Part shown: positions 11,353 to 22,229 of the stretch, piece after piece
How the letters are laid out: the number at the start of each line of letters is the position of its first letter
Position numbering within the stretch: position 1 is the first letter of the stretch
Assembly: GCA_037954665.1 (NCBI GenBank)
Contig: JBBMOL010000452.1
Span: 62,001 to 126,000 of the forward strand
Source of the DNA: Laguncularia racemosa
Lineage: Eukaryota > Streptophyta > Magnoliopsida > Myrtales > Combretaceae
Direction: 5' to 3'
Length of the DNA: 64,000 nucleotides
Notes under the pieces: generated by a model
The model's input: only the letters and a program-made list of their open reading frames with translations
What the model was told of the DNA's origin: nothing
Database searches by the model: none
Program-made: the position numbers and the translations under genes

Positions 11353-12105
11353 TTATACGAATTTGGTATGCTCTTATACCAAATGTTACGAAATTGGTAT
11401 CCTCTGATACCAAATGATATGAATCACAAATGTTACGAAATTCCTTCCACACAAATCTTCGAAAACAACAGCTTCGTTAATAATTTTTAGGGTTTTCTGT
11501 ATTTAGTACTACTGAATAAAAACAAAAGGATATAGATAAAATAAACAATCTATAGATACCCAGATTGATAAAAATAAACTGATTCGCAATCAAATCATAG
11601 AACAATAGAGACCACGTTCTATAAATCAATCACCAAGGTTAAAGAATTCCAAGAATTCAAAAACAATGTTTGCCACAAATTCTATAGGGACTATGAATCT
11701 GATAAGAATAATAAGAATAAAGGGAAATAAAATTCTCAATATTGAAGAACTCTCCAAAGAGGATTCACACACTCAGAAGTGTTTTGCTTTCAACCAAAAA
11801 TAACATCATCAACGAAAAACCCTAAAGACCACTATTTATATCATGCCTAAAAGTAACCTAAGGACATATTAATAAAAATAGTGTGAGGCCATTCAAGGCC
11901 GGCCAAAGGCCGGTGGCCTACATATAAGCCTACACCAAAGCCGGTGGCTTTGAAGTTATCAAGGCCGGCTTAAGGCTGGCCGAACTTCGCCTTGGGTTCT
12001 CCTGACGCTTATGTCCTCCTTTTTTGGACCTCGTACTGCCACCTATAGCTCGAATTGACTTTGATTTATTTGGTGCTCGTATCTTAGCTCTTGGAATTGT
12101 ATCAT
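11353..12105 (-). repeat. E3 3' LTR
   Basis: Aligns with 27763-28529 along its whole length. In plus orientation the left end reads TTATACGAATTTGG where the other LTR reads TGATACGAATTTGG, so one terminal base has mutated. The right end is AATTGTATCA. It contains a GGCCGG-rich block at about 11887-11990. Several substitutions from its partner show that E3 is not a recent insertion. Confidence 0.9.
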
Positions 12106-13273
12106 TCCCTCTATGTTGAAAAAGATTTGACCCCGAATCTATATCGTCCATCCTGCTAGACCACATAAATAAAGTCCGCTTTCCCTTAGGCTTCTTAAGG
12201 CAAATCAACCTTGTTTGCTGTATCTCAATTGGACTCATAGGAAGAAGCTTGTATGCCTTGTCCTGTTGTTGAATGGTATACTCATTGGTGTATCCATCAT
12301 ACTTAGCTTTGAGATCATACTACCAAGGTCTTCCAAGAATCAAGTGTGTAGCTTCCATGGGAACTACATCACAAACAATCTCGTCAGTATAATCACCAAT
12401 AACTAATGGAACATGAACCAGTTTGTGCATAAGGTCTTGGATAAGGTCTTGGATGCTGCTTCACCTATAAACCCAACTTAGTAACCCAGTTTGTTGAAGC
12501 AACATTGGTGTAACTACCTGTGTCAACAACAATCAAACAAGTCTTCCCTTGCACCATGCCTTAGATATGAAATAAATTGGCTCTCTGATTAGGAACAGCT
12601 TCATCCTGCTTAACCATTAGCAAGTCTCCCTATACTGGATACGCTATAATGTCTTCATCTTCCTCTTCTACCTTAGTACCCTTCTGTTCTTCTTCCTCAC
12701 TCTTGACTTTGTCACCCTTTATGAGCATAACCCTTTTATTAGGACATTGAGAAGCAATATAGCCAAGTCCTAAACACTTAAAACATTTTATATCCTTGCT
12801 CTTCTTTTGCTGTGTTTGGTCAACAGCCTCACCAACGACTGCCTTTCCTTTTTCCTTCCTTTCCTTCTCCCTCTCACTATCATCTGACTTATGGTGGTGA
12901 TATGATTTCTGATCCCGCCATTTTTAATCCCACTCGCGCTGATGTTGCTCAACCCGACTGGCTAATTTAATCACATCTTCTAGAGTCTGATAATGCTGGA
13001 GTTCTACTACATTGGCAATGTCCATCTTCAACCCATTGATGAAACACACTATGGATTCATCTGATGATTCCTTAATATCACACCTTGGCATTAGTGTCTC
13101 AAACTCCTTTATATACTCTTCTATGCTTTTCTTACCTTGCCTCAAGGATTGCAACTCTATCAACATCTCTTCTTTATAGTAATCTAGCACAAATCTACGT
13201 CTCACCAATCTTTTCATCAAAGCCCATGAACGCACTTTCTCCTCATCCGCCCTATGTCTCTTAGTTTGTAGTT
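12106..13273 (-). pseudogene. E3 gag C-terminal half and protease, then pol-tail remnant
   Basis: Reading on the minus strand from 13273: the gag domain shows VRRRFVLDYYKEEM and then LQSLRQGKKSIEEYIKEFE (open at 12924-13235). It then has a charged linker and a zinc knuckle CFKCLGLGYIASQC, in which the expected His is Tyr. Next is the protease with VVDTGSYTNV (active-site D-T-G present) and LILGRPW followed by a stop. Protease then runs into a short tail (SPIEIQQ, later SGSNLFQHRGN) that normally ends integrase, and into the LTR. Stops occur after QHQREWD, AYPV and ANLFHI. The first half of gag lies across E2 at 27096-27509, and the frame joins cleanly if one TATCC copy and E2 are removed. Confidence 0.85.
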
Positions 13274-13278
13274 TATCC

Positions 13279-14096
13279 TGATGAGATCTATGATGGAAGT
13301 CAAGCCGAAAGAAGGAATGTGGATCCTCTTGAAGTGCCGTCTAGACCAATCACAAATAATCGAGTGAAACGATTCAAGGAAGCACTTAACGGGTTGATAA
13401 AGGATGTCCACGAAGCCGGAAAAGATTGGAGCAATCATGAAGTTGGAAATGATTGGAACAACCATGGGAAGACCCTTGCTCTTATACAAGTCATACCGGA
13501 TATAGGGTGAAGAGGGTGTGTCTTTTCAAGGCACGGCCGTGTAGGAGTCTCAAGGTTACACAGAATCATACACGGCCATACACATGGCTAAAAGGCACGG
13601 CTGTGTATGTTGTCAAGAATTTCCACAGAATCATACACGGCCAAAGTATACAGCCGTGTATCCGATGCTGGCCTTATGTCTTGTTTTGTTATTTTACGCA
13701 CTTATTGAAGTGACGTCGTTTTGGACCTTTATTGTTGCGAATTGTAAACCTTAATATAAAGCTCCTAGGGTTTAGAATAAAGGGATACAACAATGAATGT
13801 TTGAAAACACTTTTGAGAGAATTCTTCCCTTGGTTCTTTAAAGAACTAACCTAGAACTTATCGGATTTTATTTCCGTGGCGTTCATCCCGACTTATCAAT
13901 CGGTCTTTCATCCCTATTGTGGCGTCTTCACATTATACCAAGGTTCTTGTCTCGCTTATAGACAACGGGTCGCGGTTTCCACTTGAGGGTGTTTGGCATC
14001 TTAGGTAACGAATTCCGAGCGTATTGGTATTGGGTTTCGTCATACGTTGGTGTGGTTCGTATCAGTGAGGAATCCGATCAAACTGATCTCGCATCA
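13279..14096 (+). repeat. E2 5' LTR
   Basis: TGATGAGATC...CTCGCATCA, 818 bp. U3 has a cluster of CACGGC/GCCGTG motifs at 13531-13662, including the perfect palindrome CACGGCCGTG at 13532-13541. A TATA-like ATATAAA follows at 13754-13760. It has about 25 bp more than the 3' LTR near 13890. Confidence 0.92.
13754..13760 (+). promoter_or_regulatory. TATA-like element of E2 LTR
   Basis: TTAATATAAAGC about 90 bp after the last CACGGCC-type motif, at the same relative place in the 3' LTR (26772-26778). This is a promoter by position and sequence only. Confidence 0.5.
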
Positions 14097-14099
14097 GTT

Positions 14100-14111
14100 T
14101 GGTATCAGAGC
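14100..14111 (+). other. E2 primer binding site (initiator tRNA-Met)
   Basis: TGGTATCAGAGC, a perfect 12-base match to the site complementary to plant initiator tRNA-Met, 3 bp after the 5' LTR. Confidence 0.9.
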
Positions 14112-14587
14112 TTAGGTTCGTCAAAACATCAGTTCGGTTTGAGGAAGGTAACATCAAAACCCTAACTGCAATCGTTCATATCAATTGTTAGTATTCAATT
14201 TCATAGTATTAATTGTCTATTGAAAGTGTAGTATCTACTAGTCGATTTATTACAAAAAAAAGGAAGAATCACGACAAAAAAAAAAGAAAAGAGAAGAGAA
14301 ACGTGATTAAGAGTAATAAACAAAGGCAAAAAAAAATTTCAGAAAGAAAAAGAGGAAAATTTACGAACCCTAGAGTTGTTTTGAATTCTACAGAAGGGAA
14401 TTGGTGTAGTTTGGGTTAGTTCCAAGAGAATTGAGAAGAGGAATTGGCGAGTTGATATCATCATTGTTTATGAGAATACACGAGTGACTGTGTGATATAA
14501 TCATTGGAGCGAAACACGTAAGGGAGTGTATTGTGAGGTTTAATCATATATATATTTGTGTTAGTACTAATCTTTTCTACAGGAACA
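14112..14587 (+). other. E2 untranslated leader
   Basis: No coding signal. It is purine-rich (AAAAAAAGGAAG and similar runs at about 14250-14360) and would hold the packaging signal. The gag ATG is taken at 14588. The frame at 14213-14419 is low complexity. Confidence 0.6.
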
Positions 14588-16609
14588 ATGTCGAGGCAAA
14601 ATTCTCCTGAAAGTGAGAGGGGAAGGTTTGATGCTAGGTTAGTGATTGAGGCGTTGAGGGGTGAGATGAAGAGAATGTTTCAGGAGGGAATGGAACAAAT
14701 TCATGAGACGGTAGAGCAAAGACTAGAGCAATCTACATATGTCTTCCAAGGGTGTAAGAGGGAGAGTACAAAGGGGTAGAGATGAATTGTCGGATGATGA
14801 ATTTGATGAGCCTTTTGTCGGGAGTTATAGAGGTTATAGTGGTCGGAATCGAGGAACTAGGGATTGGAAGATAGAGGAGATAGGAATAGAGAGGATGATC
14901 AATTGAGTAGCATAAAGATGAGGATTCCTCCTTTCCAAGGGAAGAATGATCCCAAGGCGTACTTAGAGTGGGAGAAGAAGGTAGAGATGGTGTTTGATTG
15001 TCATAACTATAGTGGGAGAAAGAAAGTGAAACTTGCTGCCATTGAATTTTCGGATTATGCCATAGTGTGGTGGGATCAACTAATGTTGAATAGGAGAAGG
15101 AATGGCGAACCACCTATTGAGTCGTGGGAAGAGGTGAAGAGAGTGATGAAGAAGCGGTTTGTGCCTGCGTATTACTATCGTGAATTGCACAACAAATTGC
15201 AAACTCTTAGGCAGGGAAGCCGAAGTGTGGATGAGTATTTCAAAGAGATGCAAGTTACGATGATCAGGGCGAATGTAGAGGAGGATAGAGAGGCTACCAT
15301 GGCTAGGTTTCTTGCTAGATTGAATCGAGAAATTCAAAATGTCGTTAAATTGCAGCATTATGTAGAATTGGAAGATATGGTTCATATGGCTATAAAGGTT
15401 GAGAACCAACACAGGAGGAAAGGTAATAGTAATGCTCGGTTTCAATAGGGTACTGGTTCATCCACCTGGAAGACTAACTAATGGAAGAAGGAAGAAAAGC
15501 CTTTACCCCCTAAACCAAAAGGAGAGCTGAGGCAAGCGGTTTCTACTCCTGGTAATCAAGGTAACCCTGATTCGTCTACTTCTAGAAATCATGACATTAG
15601 ATGTTTTAAATGCCAAGGTAGAGGCCATATTGCTAGTTAATGTTCGGATAGGCGTGTTATGATTTTTCGTGATGATGGTGAGTATGAGACTGAGGGGGAT
15701 AGTGAAGAAGAGGATATGCCTCCATTAGAGGATGCTAGTGATGATGAGGAGCCTGCAATAGGGTGGTTAGTGGTAGTAGTGAAGCGAGCGTTGAATGTGC
15801 AGGTGAAGGAAGAAGAGGAGGTGCAAAGGGAGAATATCTTTCATACTAGATGTTATCTAAGTGATCATATTTGCAGTTTGATCATTAATGGAGGAAGTTA
15901 CACCAATGTGGTGAGTAATTTTATTGTAGAGAGGCTGGGACTCAAGACTACTAAACACCCTAGTCCATATAAATTGTAGTGGTTGAATGATAGTGGTGAG
16001 ACTAAGGTGAGTAAGCAAGCCTTGATTGCTTTTCGCATTGGTAGGTATGAGGATGAGGTGTTATGCGATGTAGTGCCAATGCAAGCATGTCATGTGTTGT
16101 TGGGGAGGCCATGGCAATTTGATAGGAAGGTTGTTCATGATGGCTTTTCTAACAAGTATACGCTTGTTCACCAAGGGAAAAGCTTTAATCTTAAACCGTT
16201 AACACCTAAACAGGTGTATGAGGATCAGTTACAGCTACAACAATCGTTTGCAAAACATAAGGTGAGTGAAAAGCAGAGGGAGAGTGAGAGAGCAAAAGAC
16301 AATGAGAAAGAAAAGGAATACAAAAGTCAATATCAAAAGGAAAAAGAGAGGAAGACTGGAAAGAGTGTGAGAGACCAAGTTGAAGGGGGATAAACTTTGG
16401 TGGTGAGTGAAAAGGAGAGTGCAGCCTTGCAAAAGGAGAGTTGTGTGGCAAGAGCGAGTATAGTGAGGAGAGCATTAGTGATGAAGCAACCTATGTTGCT
16501 GCTGGTTTTTAAGGAAACATGCCTGAATACTAACGAACTATCTAACTCTTTGCCTAGTGTGGTTATGTCTATTGTGCAGGACTTTGAAGATGTCTTCCCT
16601 GAGGAGATT
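14588..16609 (+). pseudogene. E2 gag, zinc knuckle, protease and 5' end of reverse transcriptase
   Basis: Gag starts MSRQNSPESERGR at 14588. It loses frame near 14760 and resumes at about 14864 with IPPFQGKNDPKAYLEWEKK and VWWDQL. A later block has LQTLRQGSRSVDEYFKEMQ. The zinc knuckle CFKCQGRGHIAS is followed by a stop before the last Cys. In the protease the motif is IINGGSYTN where relatives have IIDGGS, so the catalytic Asp is Asn. HVLLGRPWQFD follows. A Lys/Glu-rich linker (about 16250-16390) leads to DFEDVFPEEI, the start of the reverse transcriptase region, and here E1 is inserted. Stops at about 15446, 15480, 15638, 15977 and 16391 mostly fit C-to-T change of CAA, CAG or CGA or G-to-A change of TGG. 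Confidence 0.88.
16605..16609 (+). other. E1 target duplication, left copy (AGATT)
   Basis: AGATT before the 5' LTR is repeated right after the 3' LTR at 23706-23710. Removing E1 and one copy joins the E2 reading frame exactly (DVFPEEI to LKGLPPIHG). Confidence 0.95.
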
Positions 16610-18117
16610 TGATAAGATCACATTATACTTATATTTTCTTTTAGACTTATATTAAATTTACTTCAATATTATAAAGAAAATATAAAGAAATGATATTTAA
16701 TGGTGTTTATTGTGAAAATTCAGGTTTTGAGGACCCAAAAGTAAATTACAAGTTAATTGGAGGAGTTTTTCACAAAATTGAAGAAGCGAGCGGAGGATTG
16801 CACGGAAGGCCGCTGGCCTTAGGCCGGCTTACATTCAAGGCCGCCGGCCTTGAGCCGGCCTTCATTACTCCCCGGATATCCATTGCGAAAATCTCTCCAA
16901 AATAGTATCTTAATTAATTTGCTAACTCAACTCCTCATCAGATCAAGCTTATCCTCCTCCTCTTTGGATCTATAAATAGGCTCCTTGTGTGAACCTTGGA
17001 AGCATCCCTTTTGCTTAGCATCTTTTGTTTAGAATCCTTTGTTTTAGCATCATTTGTCTTTCTTTTGAATCATTAGAATTCCCTTATGAACTTTAGGATT
17101 TTACATTCTCATTCCAAATTTTAGTTTGAAGAAAGAATGTTATTTTGCTGAAGTTTGCTTTCAATTGAAGAATTCGAGGAATCATTTTGGAAGATTGAAG
17201 TTCTACAAACTCTTGAAGATTATAACAATTATTTCATTTACTTTATTTTCTTTTATGCCATTTATTAATTTATTCTTGTTGTTCAATATGAATTCCATTG
17301 CACCTCTTTATTTCAATTGTTTTTATGCAACTCATACTATAATGTTCTAATCATCCTTGTGGGAAACATGATGAAGCCATAATTCAAACTAAAATGATCA
17401 TTGTATTCATGTTATAGGAAATATAGATATACGGAATTTTCATATAAGAAGTCCTGCTATGAATTGTATTTTGTAATTGAAATCAATGCATAGGAATGTG
17501 AATGACTTGAAAGAGAAATTTAGGTTTTATCAGGAATTCCTAAGTAAGATTTAATAATTCATGTGGAAGCATCGTTATTGAATTTTATTAGAAATTGACC
17601 TAAGTGTTTCATGCAATATTTTTATTAAATTTTTCACTAAGGGATTAGGAGAAATTATTTTAAAGATATTAGGAAATCATATAATTGGGAAATTTATGAT
17701 TGTGAATTAGAATCCTCGTTTGATTTTAATTAGCGGGAGCTATTAAATTAAATTAGGGTAACATTACTTTAAAACTTGATAAAAGGATTAAGGTTTTGTT
17801 AATTTCTTGTGAAAATCCATATAGCTATGAGTTATTATAACATGAAGGCAATATGATTAGTGGAATTAGGGTGGATTCTATTTCCCACCATCAATTCATC
17901 ATTTTTCAAACACAATTCTCTTTTTGAGCATTTAGTATAATTCATTCAATTCTCATCAAACATCATTGCCTAAATAATAGTAGAAATTGATATAGGTCTA
18001 TTACTTAATCAATCTTCATGGTTCGACACTCTTCTCTCACTATATTACTTGATCCGATCCGGTACACTTGCCAGTATTTATTCACGCTCATTTTATATCT
18101 CTCTTTTGCATGGATCA
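16610..18117 (+). repeat. E1 5' LTR
   Basis: TGATAAGATC...GCATGGATCA, 1508 bp. The GC-rich module at about 16806-16862 has two GGCCGSNGGCC units where the 3' LTR has one. TATAAATA lies at 16971-16978. The 74-codon frame at 17126-17350 is present in both LTRs only because the LTRs are copies, and I do not call it a gene. Confidence 0.95.
16971..16978 (+). promoter_or_regulatory. TATA box of E1 LTR
   Basis: TATAAATA about 110 bp downstream of the GGCCGGC module. It is repeated at 22559-22566 in the 3' LTR. The U3 promoter call is by position and consensus. Confidence 0.6.
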
Positions 18118-18123
18118 AGTTTT

Positions 18124-18141
18124 TGGCGTCGTTGCCGGGGA
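18124..18141 (+). other. E1 primer binding site (tRNA-Asp)
   Basis: TGGCGTCGTTGCCGGGGA, 17 of 18 matches to the complement of the tRNA-Asp 3' end, 6 bp after the LTR. Confidence 0.88.
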
Positions 18142-18254
18142 TTGATTAATATTAGACCATCTTCAGATTCTTTTTTTAATTTAGGCGCAATTATTTTGTT
18201 ATTTAATTTGTTATCATTGTGTGATCATTTCCTATTCTCTTTGAATTTCTTTTT

Positions 18255-20932
18255 ATGCGCAAGAGTAGAAGTGCTGAACTTCTACCAATTAATCTTGAGA
18301 TAGAACGCACCTTGCGACAACTTAGAAGAGAGCAGAGAAGAAAGGAAGAAGAGAACATGGCAGATGAGAACAACAATCGGATTCAGGGTGTTGGTAGAGC
18401 ACTTCGGGAATACACGATACCTGTTGTTTCAGGTCCTGCAATAAGAAGACCAACAATTCAAGCTAACAATTTTGAATTAAAACCAGCACTCGTTCAAATG
18501 GTTCAATCAAATCAATTTGGTGGATATCTAAATGAGAGTCTTGATGAGCATATTGCAGTATTTCTTCAATATTGTAATACAGTGAAAATGAATAATGTAT
18601 CTGATGATGTAATTAGGCTACAACTTTTTCCGTTTTCACTTAGAGAAAAAGCTAGGGCTTAGTACAATTCATTGCCGCAAGACTCTGTAACCACTTGGGT
18701 TGATCTTTCATCTAAATTTTTGAGGAGATTTTTTCCACCAGCTAGAACTGCTAAGTTAAGAAATGACATCACAAACTTCACTAAGTTTAGTGGTGAATCA
18801 CTTTATGAAGCATGGGAAAGATTCAAGGAGGCAATTAGAAAATGCCCCCATCATGGATTACCAGATAATCTCCTTATTGAGATATTCTATCTCAGTTTAG
18901 ATGATACATTGAGATCTCTGGTAGATGCTGCTTCTGGTGGTGCACTAATGAGTAAGACATATGAAGAGGCTAGTGCTTTGATAGATGAAATGGCCTCTAG
19001 TGCACATAATTGGCAACATGAAAGAGGTAATTCTAGAGTAGCATCTGTCAATGACATGGACACCTTAACAACTCAGATTTCTGCTCTTACCGCCCAGGTA
19101 AGTAAACTCACCTCTGCACCATCTTGTAATGTTAATCAAATTACTTGTTGTGAGTTATGCTCAAGACCACACTCAACTCTTGAGTGCCCGTCTGGAAACT
19201 GCTCCTCCTCATCCCATGGAGAACAGGTAAACTTTGTAGGCAACCTCCAGAGAGGTACTCAAGGACTATATTCGAATACATACAATCCTGGGTGGCGCAA
19301 TCATCTAAACTTCTCATGGACGAATGAGAATCAAGCACTTAACCCGCCCCCTGGATTTCCCAGACAAACCTTTACTTAGAATGCCTATTCTCAATAGCAA
19401 CCCACTTAGATGGAAGAGCTCATGAGGAGCTACATGCAAAAGACTGACACCCTCCTACAAAACCAACAAGCTTCTATCAGAAACTTGGAGGGTCAACTCG
19501 GTCAAATTGCACAGCAGCTAAGTACTAAACCCCCAGGGCTTTTGCTTAGCAAAACTTAGGAGAACACCCATCATGTCAATGCCATCATGCTAAGGAGTGG
19601 TAAGGAAGTGAAGAAAGCTGAAAGGCAGGTAAAAATTCAAGAGAAAGATCCAGAGAAAGGTAAGCAGAAGGAGGAGGAACCCACATCCAAAGCACCAGTG
19701 TTACAGCCTTATGTTCCACCTATCCCTTTCCCAGGGAGACTCAAGTAGAGGGAGTTGGAAGCCCAGTTTGCCAGGTTTTGTGACATATTTAAGGGGCTTC
19801 AAATTAATATACCTCTCTTAGAGGCCTTAAAGAAATTCCACCCTATGCCAAATTCATGAAAGAGCTGCTCTCTAATAAAAGATCCATGGAGAGTGTTGAG
19901 AAAGTAATGCTTCTTGGCGAGAGTTCAGCTGTCATAGAGAAGAAATCTGCTCAGCTACCTAGAAAGCTGAAAGATTAGGAAAGTTTCAATATCCCTTACA
20001 CCATTGGTAATATTGATTTTGAAAATGTTTTGATTGATTTTGGTGCAAGTATTAATTTAATGCCACTTTCAGTTTTTAGGAAGCTCGGAATAGAGCCACA
20101 AAAGTTCAAGAGGAGACCAATCACTGTGAAGTTAGCTGATAAGAGCTTAAGGTTTTCCAAAGGTACAGTGGAGAATGTCTTAGTCAAGGTCGATAAATTC
20201 ATATTTCCAGTGGACTTTGTCATATTGGATGTGGAAGAAGATGACGACATTCCACTCATTCTGGGTAAACCATTCCTAGCTATAGGTCAAGCTCTAATTG
20301 ATGTAGGACAAGGCAAGCTCACCCTTAGAGTAATGGATAACCAGGTAACATTTGATATGTATGATCCTGTGTTTTTGTCTAATGAGAAAGCAAGGTATTC
20401 TGACATATCTGCTGAGGGTGAAATTACTAACAATGATGTGGAGGAAGATGTAGGGAAAACCACTCTTGAAGCTATCTTGAATGAGATAGATGATTGGGGG
20501 GATGAGGATGAGCAAGAAAACAAAGGTTGTGAGCAAGTACCCCAGACTGAAAATGTTGTTGCTTTTAAGACAAACCACTATGAGAAGCCACCAGTGTCGA
20601 CACTAATGCCCATGCAGACACTTGAATCTAATGTCTTTTCTAATCAATTGTTTGATTATGAGTGTCTGAATTCAGGAAATCCATGGCCTCACATTAATCC
20701 AGCGCCTATGACAAGAGAATTGCAGCAGTAGATTCAAGGCCAGTTGGATGAACATAGGGAAATGTTGGGATGGTCAAAGGCAGACATCTAGCAGGTAAGT
20801 TTGTTGATATCCACCTACAAAACATTGGTGGAAGCTGAAAAGAAGGGCACCATACCATGGAAGGAAGCTTGGAATCTGAATCTGAAAACGATGGTGTTGG
20901 AGGAGTTGTTTAAACTCCTTGATGTAAGCTAA
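18255..20932 (+). pseudogene. E1 gag-protease polyprotein (broken)
   Basis: Starts MRKSRSAELLPINLEIERTL at 18255, the same amino-terminal pattern (LEIE-rich, RRE) as A3. The gag core has DSVTTWVDLSSKFLRRFFPP and AWERFKEAIRKCP, then DAASGGALMSKT. A Cys/His cluster CELCSRPHSTLEC resembles the Athila-type knuckle but is one residue short between the second Cys and the His. The protease is open at 20030-20731, with DFGASINLMPLS (D-[FL]-G-A-S, where A3 has CDLGASIN) and IPLILGKPFLA. A further stretch with GWSKADI and ELFKLLD ends at 20932 and is not recognisable as reverse transcriptase. Stops include 18661, 19378 and several to 19980, mostly TAG or TAA. There is also a frameshift near 19835. Confidence 0.85.
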
Positions 20933-22229
20933 CCCTGATAGTCAAGCTGATGACTATAAAACAAGCGCTTCATGGGAGGCAGCCCATGCTCAATAAGTAT
21001 ATACACTAGTGTTTTAATTTCATTACAAAAAAAAAAAAAAACTACTTCAAGGCTGGATAAGAGCCGCCGGTGCATTCAAGACATTCCAAGGATGACAGAC
21101 ATTTTGGGAGGAATTTTCTTCTTGATGAACGATTTTACACTAGGGAAGTACTAGTATTTCAATTTTTGCATTGATATTCTTTTCCTTAATTTTGTGTTAT
21201 ATTAGGAACAATGAGGACATTGTCCAATTTAAGTGTGGGGAAGGGATTATAAATGTAGAAGTATAATGATTGATTGCACAAATCATGAACTTACAATTCC
21301 ATGCTTTATTTATGTCCTTAAGTGTTTATCATCAATGAAATCCTGAAATTGACTTAGATTGGTGCCCTACTCGCCAACTGTTGTGACTAGTTTATATAGT
21401 TAAAATTTAATAGTAAAATCTCTAGAGAACGGGTTTACCCTATGTTTAGCCTTTAAACTTGAGATTGAGTCCTTAAGTTGAAAAAACAAGCAAGTTTACT
21501 TCAAGGAAAAATTGGTTGGGATAAATCTCTCTTGAAATTTCTTTGAGAATACCTTAACACCTAGTGAAAGAGGTAAAGGAAATATTTTACTTAGTGATCC
21601 CTTAATAATAATAATAATAAAAAGAGCCTTTACTCCAATAACTCAGGAAAGTGAGTTAAGAGTATCCAATCTTAAATGTTAGTATGAGGAAGAGTTCGTA
21701 GGGGTCCCTTTAAAACCTGGTCACTTAGGCGATGAGCCCAGGATGTGCCGACTCAATGAACTCACAATAACAAGAAGGGCGGAAAGGCAAAAATTTAGTA
21801 CCTTAATGAAAGCCAGGTTGACATGGGCGAGCTTTGGTCCCTTAGAAGAGTGAAGTCTCACTCCGCTGTCAATTAAGGCAAATAAAAAAAAATAAAAAGG
21901 GAGAAATTCTAGGTAAAAATGGATACCATATGCTTTCACTTCTTGTTATCTTGTTTAGAGAAGTACAATTGACGGAGATTATACTTGCTAATAACCAATG
22001 AAGTTTAAATGAATGTTTTTCCTTAGGGACTAAGTATTGTTTTTTATTGTTAAACACTGGGATTAAAAATCTGTTGTATTTAGATTAACTACTGAATTTC
22101 AACTAGATATACTAGTTACAAATTTCAATATGGTCAGAACAATGGGCACCAGAAGTTCAATGATGGATTTCTCTTGTTTAAATCAATTATTTTGCTTGAG
22201 GACAAGCAAAAGTTCAAGTGTGGGGATGT
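20933..22229 (+). other. E1 3' untranslated region
   Basis: No coding potential. Three blocks are shared with A1, A2 and A3. The first is GCTTCATGGGAGGCAGCCCATG at about 20968-20989 (stem ATGGG/CCCAT). The second is an inverted repeat GAAGTACTAGTATTTC at 21145-21160. The third is a hairpin at 21206-21225 followed by AAGTGTGGGG. Near the 3' end is GAGGACAAGCAAAAG with a second AAGTGTGGGG just before the LTR (polypurine tract). Confidence 0.75.

Noticed and set aside
13217..13489. Minus-strand frame and its counterparts at 26143-26508 and 61066-61431
   Set aside because: Antisense to the E2 polyprotein tail and LTR. Conserved only because the LTR is repeated.
14100..14111. tRNA-like sequences at the primer sites
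   Set aside because: Only the 12-18 bases complementary to a tRNA 3' end are present, so they are primer binding sites and not tRNA genes.
17126..17350. 74-residue frame MKKECYFAEVCF..., also at 22714-22938
   Set aside because: Lies inside the E1 LTRs. The two copies are LTR duplicates, so conservation is not evidence of a gene.
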